DNA of 64,000 nucleotides. Origin: Acetobacter estunensis (lineage in GTDB: Bacteria > Pseudomonadota > Alphaproteobacteria > Acetobacterales > Acetobacteraceae). The stretch is taken from NCBI RefSeq assembly GCF_019083805.1, contig NZ_JAHRDV010000001.1:248001-312000 (forward strand), written 5' to 3'. The number at the start of each line of letters is the position of its first letter. Positions within the stretch are counted from its first letter, which is position 1. The notes under the pieces are model-generated. The model was given only the letters and a program-made list of their open reading frames with translations, was not told where the DNA came from and did no database searches. The position numbers and the translations under genes were made by a program. Shown piece after piece: positions 59,437 through 64,000 of the stretch.

Positions 59437-60795
59437 TCAGCGCGCGGGCGCGAAACCGCGCGCCGTGAGAGCGGCCGCGCCACGCGCCAGATCGTCTATC
59501 AGATCGGCGGAATCTTCCAGTCCCACGGACAGGCGGATCGCGCCATCGGAAATGCCCAGACGGGCGCGTTCCTCAGGGCCGATCTTCATATGGGTGGTGG
59601 TGGCGGGGTGTGTGGCCAATGAACGCGCGTCTCCAAGATTATTGGAGATCAGGATCACGCGCAGCGCATCGAGAAACGCGAACGCACCCGCTTGGCCGCC
59701 CGCGACCTCGAACGCAACCAGCGAACCGAAGCCGCTCATCTGCTTTTTGGCCAGTTCGTGCTGGGGATGGTCGGCCCGGCCCGGATAGCGGACGCTGACG
59801 ATGCCCGGCGCCTGCGCCAGCCAGTCGGCCACGATGGCGGCGTTGCGGGTCATGGCGTCCACGCGCAGGTTCAGCGTTTCCAGCCCTTTGAGCATCACCC
59901 ACGCATTGAAGGGGGAGAGTGCATTGCCAGTGTTGCGTGTGAACGGCAGCACGGTCTCGTCGATCCATTCCTTGCGGCCAAGGATGGCCCCGCCAAGCAC
60001 GCGGCCCTGACCGTCGATGTGTTTGGTGCAGGAATACACCACCACATCCGCCCCCAGTTCGAGGGGCTTCTGATAGACGGGAGACGCAAAGGCGTTGTCC
60101 ACCACGACGATGGCGCCGGCCTTATGCGCAAGATCGCTGATGGCGCGCAGATCGAGCACATCGAGCATGGGGTTTGACGGGCTTTCCAGCAGTACGGCGG
60201 CTGTGAGCTTGCTCAGAGCTTCAGCCCATGCGTTCAGATCGCCGCCGTCCACGAACACTGTCTCCACACCGTAGCGGGGGAGCAGGTTGGCGATGATCCA
60301 GTGGCATGAGCCGAACAGCGCGCGGGATGCGACGACACGGTCTCCCGCTTTTACCTGCGCGAGCAGGGCGGATGAGACGGCGCCCATGCCCGTGGCCGTG
60401 GCAACGCAGGCTTCCGCGCCCTCGATTTCGGCCAGACGACGCTGAAGAGCGTCCACCGTAGGATTGCCGAAACGGGAATATTGATAATGCGTGGCTTCGC
60501 CGGTGAAGGTGGCGGCGGCCTGCTCGGCGCTGTCATAAGCAAAGCCGGAGGTGAGGAAAATGGCCTCACTCGTCTCGCCGTAAGGCGTGCGCTCGACCCC
60601 ACCATGGATTAGGCGGGTGGCGGAACGCCATGAACGGGAGATGTCGGACGTATTGGACGGGACGGTCGTGTCAGTCATGGATGATCTCGGTTCCGTTCTG
60701 CCCGCAGGAAGCACGTGACCCGGATGTGACGGATCGAAGCGCGCCCCCGTGCGAGGGTAATCGACCGTGGAAACCTGGCGGATGCGCCGATCCAT
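59437..60795 (-). CDS. metZ: O-succinylhomoserine sulfhydrylase
   Basis: PLP enzyme of the Cys/Met metabolism family that makes homocysteine from O-succinylhomoserine and sulfide. YQYSRFGNPTVDALQRRLAEIEGAE, VVDNAFASPVYQKPLELGADVV and the PLP-lysine motif TKHIDGQGRVLGG are typical of MetZ. The 452-aa start at 60795 lies 7 bases after AGAGG at the end of a SAM-II riboswitch, so I prefer it. A later ATG at 60678 (413 aa) gives the conventional N-terminus and would leave a 39-codon leader. Expression should fall when S-adenosylmethionine is abundant. Confidence 0.93.
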   Translation of the reverse strand: MDRRIRQVSTVDYPRTGARFDPSHPGHVLPAGRTEPRSSMTDTTVPSNTSDISRSWRSATRLIHGGVERTPYGETSEAIFLTSGFAYDSAEQAAATFTGEATHYQYSRFGNPTVDALQRRLAEIEGAEACVATATGMGAVSSALLAQVKAGDRVVASRALFGSCHWIIANLLPRYGVETVFVDGGDLNAWAEALSKLTAAVLLESPSNPMLDVLDLRAISDLAHKAGAIVVVDNAFASPVYQKPLELGADVVVYSCTKHIDGQGRVLGGAILGRKEWIDETVLPFTRNTGNALSPFNAWVMLKGLETLNLRVDAMTRNAAIVADWLAQAPGIVSVRYPGRADHPQHELAKKQMSGFGSLVAFEVAGGQAGAFAFLDALRVILISNNLGDARSLATHPATTTHMKIGPEERARLGISDGAIRLSVGLEDSADLIDDLARGAAALTARGFAPAR

Positions 60796-60802
60796 GCCAG
60801 AG

Positions 60803-60858
60803 CCTCTTTAGCGCGTTTCTTTAACCTCGCCGCAAGCCGGCCATACAAATCACGAGGT
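60803..60858 (-). promoter_or_regulatory. SAM-II riboswitch
   Basis: On the minus strand the stem CCTCG/CGAGG (60857-60853 with 60829-60825) encloses TGATTTG and GGCTTGC. It is followed by TTAAAGAAA and GCTAAAGAGG. The conserved blocks TGATTT, CTTGC(R)G, TTAAA and GCTAAA are the SAM-II consensus, and the 3' pseudoknot strand overlaps the AGAGG ribosome-binding site. The element sits 7 bases before the metZ ATG at 60795, as expected for SAM control of translation. Confidence 0.88.
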
Positions 60859-60943
60859 CCGTCCCTTTCGGGCGACGGAAAAGGCGTTATCGCGGAAGAG
60901 CGGGGTCGGCGTCAACTGCGCGACGGTCGGGGCGGTTGCGTGC

Positions 60944-62803
60944 TCAGGGCACAGGGCGCAGACAGGCGCGGCCGGTTGAGAAGCTGACGAGCGCGGGAGG
61001 CAGCGTTGTGATCGTGTTTGCCGATTTGAGCAGCGCCCGTCCGCCGTCTGACCAGCCGGCCAGTCCAATGGCGGGACGATCGAACGGACCGCTGACCCGA
61101 ATGGGAATATCGAGTGCGAGTGCTGCCGCTGCCCGACTCTGAAACGCAAGATCGAAGCGACGGGCGACAAGGTCGAAGCGGGCCGCGCCCACAATGGAGC
61201 CGATACCCGTGCGGATACGCAGGGGCATCACCGTGCCGTTCCCCTGATGTAGGGTGAGGGCGCCGAGCAGACAGGTAACGGGTGTCGTGCCACCCTTGCG
61301 GCGGAAAAGCAGGCCGATATCGGTGGAGGCGACGCCGATGACTTCCTGCGCGATGGCACCTTCGTTCATTCCGGCAACCGCCTGAAGATCGGCGATCCGG
61401 GTGGCCTGATTGAGTGTGCGCACGCCTTGCGCGGTGACTGCGGCGCGCAGGGAAAGGCTCCCGTTGATGGGTATGGGCGCAAAACCGGCCTGCTTGCGGA
61501 AACGGTCGATGTCCGCGCGGGTGACATCCACATTGGCCTGAATGTCCGATCCGCGCGCGGCCGTGCGGATGATGCCCGAAGCCGCGATGTGACCACCCAG
61601 CCAGTCAAAGACGAGGGAAGGAACGTCCACCAGTCCGGGTTTCTGCACGAGTGCGACGGACGCATCGGTGAAGGTGAGGGCATTGTAACGCACATTCTTG
61701 GCGGAGAGCCGCACGTTCAGCAGGGGATCGGGTTTGGCGGGCGCAAGAAAAGGAATGTCCGTGTCCGGGCGAGACGGTTGCGCCGACTTCGTGGGCGAAA
61801 TGAGAGCGTTGAGATCCAGCCGGGAAAAATCCATCGTGCCGCTGATGCGGTCGGGTGCACCTTTGCTGCCTTCCGAGAAGGTCACATCGGCATCCGTGAT
61901 CGGACTGTCACCCAGATGACCATGCGTATGGCTCAGCTTCCAGTCATCGCCCGTGTGGATGAAGTGGCCGTCCAGAGCGAGGGCGAGGGGAAAGGTATCA
62001 GGCTTTTCTCCCGCAAACGCCATCAGGGGCGCCGATGTGGGGGTGTTCAGCCTGAGCGCGCCATCCACGCCGTCGAAATTGAGCAGATCTGTGGCGGTGC
62101 CGTTGAGATCGAGCGTCAGATCGCCGGACGTGGCGTGTAGATCGAGTGTGGCGGGGCGATTGCTCTGTCGCAGCGTCGTTATAGGCCCGAGTTGCGCAGT
62201 CAGGACGATGGGGGCGGCGTTGTAAGAACCGGATACGTTCATCCGCAGCGGCGCGTGATCGTCAGACGATACGAGCGTCACGTTGTCCAGTCCGATGCGA
62301 TAGGAGTGTCCTTTCGCGGAACGGTAGATGACCTCGCTCTCATGAATGGTGGCCTGACGCAGGCCGGGAAATCCGCTCATGCCCGAGGATTTGGAAGCCG
62401 TATCAGGGTGAGAAGAAGGCGGGCCGAAACGCCAGTTGGGCGTGCGGTCGGGCGTGCGCTCGAACAGGCCCGAGAAGCGCGTGATGATGAGGTCGCGTGT
62501 TTCGATCGGACCATGCAGCAGTGAGGTCAGGCGGATATGCCCGTGCAGATGACCGAGCGTGATCATTTCGGGGCGGCTGCCGTGGGGAATGTTGCCGATG
62601 GAGACGTCGTCCATGTCCACTGTCAGCCATTGCCCGGGGGTGACATGGAGCGCGCCGATATGCACCGCACGTCCTGTTGCTGCGGCAAGTTTGCGTGTCG
62701 CAAATGTCCTCAGGTCCACCTGCCATAGGGCGAGCGTGGTTGTTGTCGCGGCGGCAAGGCCGAGGCCGAGAGTAATGAGAGCGATACGAGTGGATCGGCG
62801 CAC
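60944..62803 (-). CDS. AsmA-family protein
   Basis: A 619-aa protein anchored by one N-terminal membrane helix (IALITLGLGLAAATTTTLALW), with the AsmA start pattern ATRKLAAATGRAVHIGALHV. The remainder is a long beta-rich periplasmic region with repeated short strands, and the C-terminal AsmA_2-type segment includes ALALDIPIRVSGPFDRPAIGL. Members are thought to bridge inner and outer membranes and move lipids. It starts at GTG. Confidence 0.85.
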   Translation of the reverse strand: MRRSTRIALITLGLGLAAATTTTLALWQVDLRTFATRKLAAATGRAVHIGALHVTPGQWLTVDMDDVSIGNIPHGSRPEMITLGHLHGHIRLTSLLHGPIETRDLIITRFSGLFERTPDRTPNWRFGPPSSHPDTASKSSGMSGFPGLRQATIHESEVIYRSAKGHSYRIGLDNVTLVSSDDHAPLRMNVSGSYNAAPIVLTAQLGPITTLRQSNRPATLDLHATSGDLTLDLNGTATDLLNFDGVDGALRLNTPTSAPLMAFAGEKPDTFPLALALDGHFIHTGDDWKLSHTHGHLGDSPITDADVTFSEGSKGAPDRISGTMDFSRLDLNALISPTKSAQPSRPDTDIPFLAPAKPDPLLNVRLSAKNVRYNALTFTDASVALVQKPGLVDVPSLVFDWLGGHIAASGIIRTAARGSDIQANVDVTRADIDRFRKQAGFAPIPINGSLSLRAAVTAQGVRTLNQATRIADLQAVAGMNEGAIAQEVIGVASTDIGLLFRRKGGTTPVTCLLGALTLHQGNGTVMPLRIRTGIGSIVGAARFDLVARRFDLAFQSRAAAALALDIPIRVSGPFDRPAIGLAGWSDGGRALLKSANTITTLPPALVSFSTGRACLRPVP

Positions 62804-62868
62804 GGCGACTACCTGCCTGTTAAAGGGATGTGCTTCTTGCCGTCAGACGGCAAAACACGAAACCCCTG

Positions 62869-63564
62869 TCAGACAGATTGCCGAGTGTTCCATTCGGCGT
62901 GGAGTGCGCTCAGGAAGAGCTGGGCGCCGGAAGTGATATAGGCGCGTGAGTCGTCTTCATTGATGTTCTTGATGACCAGTGCGTTGAGCATGAGTTCGCC
63001 CACGGTCATGCCAAACAACTGACGCGCACGCTGTTCAATGTCGGTTTCAGGGTGTCCCTGAGCGGCGCAATAGTCACGCAGCCAGCGTTTGAAGACATTC
63101 GTCTCCCCGCCATCCTTGAGCGACAGCATGATGTGACGGATATCTTCGGACTCGGAGGCACTGGCGATGATGGCGCGAATCAGCTCAATGGCCTCGGGAC
63201 GGATCAGCCGTGCGGCGATATCCTGTAAAAGTCCGATCAGTTCATCCTCGGGTGTGGCCGCATCGACACGCACGCAAGGAGAAAAGCAGAACAGGCGGGC
63301 TCCGATAAGGGCGTGAAAGAGTTCCTGTTTGGAAGGGAAAAGCTGATAGAGCGTGCGCTTGGACATACCCGAACATTGGGCCACCTTGTCCATGGAAGCG
63401 GCCTGGTAACCATATGTCTGCAACACTTTGTCGGCCGCGCCGAGAATCTTCTCGCGACGTTCGCATTCCGCCATCTCGGGCGGACGCCCCGGCCCGCGTG
63501 CGGCGGCGCAGCAGTCGGTTTCATGAGGGATGCGCGCGTTCATGTCATCTTTCGTGTGCGCCAT
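62869..63564 (-). CDS. TetR-family transcriptional regulator
   Basis: A 231-aa protein from the ATG at 63564. The TetR N-terminal domain reads REKILGAADKVLQTYGYQAASMDKVAQCSGMSKRTLYQLFPSKQELFHALI, followed by a helical ligand domain. Starts at 63543 or 63648 are open; 63648 would place the candidate operator inside the gene. It is divergent from an RND efflux adaptor gene, the arrangement of AcrR/TtgR-type repressors. Confidence 0.9.
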   Translation of the reverse strand: MAHTKDDMNARIPHETDCCAAARGPGRPPEMAECERREKILGAADKVLQTYGYQAASMDKVAQCSGMSKRTLYQLFPSKQELFHALIGARLFCFSPCVRVDAATPEDELIGLLQDIAARLIRPEAIELIRAIIASASESEDIRHIMLSLKDGGETNVFKRWLRDYCAAQGHPETDIEQRARQLFGMTVGELMLNALVIKNINEDDSRAYITSGAQLFLSALHAEWNTRQSV

Positions 63565-63613
63565 CGGAATGACCCTGTCCAGATGAGACAATGCGACGCT
63601 GCCATCTTGACCG

Positions 63614-63628
63614 TAGTTTTGGAAACTA
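63614..63628. promoter_or_regulatory. Palindromic operator candidate
   Basis: TAGTTT-TGG-AAACTA is a perfect 6+6 palindrome in the 174-bp divergent region, followed at once by a second TAGTTTT. It lies 50 bp before the TetR start, where an autorepressed divergent operator is expected. Binding is inferred. Confidence 0.5.
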
Positions 63629-63738
63629 TGTAGTTTTAATTTCATCATGCAGCCGGATTCGTGGCGAGGTTCTCAGACGTGTCGGAGAATCCGGCGCGGG
63701 TTCGGCTTTTCTCTCCTTTGGTTGCCCGGGATGTGCTC

Positions 63739-64000
63739 GTGAAAAGACCTGTCTGTCTTCGCGCTTCGGCCACATGTGTTTCGATCGCGAGCCTGTTTTT
63801 GCTGGGAGCCTGCGGGCGCAAGGCACCTCCACCAGCCGCCGCTCCGCCGCAGAAGGTGGAGGTGCTAACCCTGCAACCGCAATCGGTGCAGGTTCACACC
63901 CAGTTGCCCGGTCGTATCTCGGCCTTCGAGATCGCCATGGTGCGCCCGCAGGTCAACGGCGTGATCCTCAAGCGCTATTTCGTCGAAGGCACGGATGTGA
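63739..64000 (+). CDS. RND efflux periplasmic adaptor (membrane fusion protein), 5' part
   Basis: The first 87 codons of a lipoprotein, cut by the right window edge. It starts at GTG with a lipobox LLGAC and a Pro/Ala linker. Then comes the HlyD/AcrA-type sequence KVEVLTLQPQSVQVHTQLPGRI, followed by MVRPQVNGVILKRYFVEGTDV, the beginning of the barrel-sandwich domain. An RND pump gene should follow outside the window. The TetR gene is divergent. Confidence 0.85.
   Translation, partial: MKRPVCLRASATCVSIASLFLLGACGRKAPPPAAAPPQKVEVLTLQPQSVQVHTQLPGRISAFEIAMVRPQVNGVILKRYFVEGTDV

Noticed and set aside
1..64000. CRISPR arrays, prophage, toxin-antitoxin or defence islands
   Set aside because: I looked for repeated spacers, integrases, phage structural genes and known defence domains and saw none. 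The only accessory region is the small AT-rich island at 54.3-56.8 kb.

Overview
The window looks like chromosome of an alphaproteobacterium, most probably an acetic-acid bacterium (Acetobacteraceae). The grounds are high GC outside one small island, the order pyrB-pyrC-plsY-dprA-topA-rnr, a thiO-thiS-thiG-thiE cluster, a DUF3311/MctP-type carboxylate permease pair, a SAM-II riboswitch in front of metZ, and remnants of IS5- and IS3-family elements. I cannot fix the genus.

The dominant feature is a giant inverted repeat. Bases 1-21794 are mirrored in 21933-43726: each position x pairs with 43727-x, every gene in one arm has an equal-length, same-protein partner in the other, and the left arm is still inside the repeat at the window edge. 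Between the arms lies a 138-bp unique spacer, 21795-21932, inside a decayed IS3-family transposase. A self-complementary hexamer, GACGTC, sits at both arm/spacer borders. This is what snap-back (fold-back) template switching leaves, either in the cell (tandem inversion duplication) or in vitro (amplification or assembly chimera). The sequence alone cannot separate the two.

Each arm carries, from the outside inwards: the start of rnr, topA, dprA, plsY, a dihydroorotase-like pyrC, pyrB, gltX, a carboxylate symporter with its DUF3311 partner, selO, ftsK, an RluA-type pseudouridine synthase, a DXD glycosyltransferase, the thiamine-thiazole genes thiO-thiS-thiG-thiE, an exported hypothetical protein, an N-formylglutamate amidohydrolase, tRNA-Val(GAC) and the IS3 remnant. 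These are ordinary housekeeping genes; what is unusual is their exact inverted duplication.

From 43727 to 64000 the sequence is single-copy. It holds the rest of rnr (no S1 domain), an S41 peptidase, a DUF1491 protein, an OmpA-family porin-like protein, cysK divergent from a cysteine-free Rrf2 regulator, two exported hypothetical proteins, and parE. Then comes an AT-rich island (about 54.3-56.8 kb) with an internally deleted IS5 transposase and a frameshifted GT61 glycosyltransferase with a beta-trefoil-like tail. A TPR glycosyltransferase-like gene borders the island. Next are folE, apaG, metZ under a SAM-II riboswitch, an AsmA-family protein, and a TetR regulator divergent from the start of an RND efflux adaptor gene, with a palindromic operator candidate between them.

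I found no CRISPR array, prophage, toxin-antitoxin or recognisable defence system.
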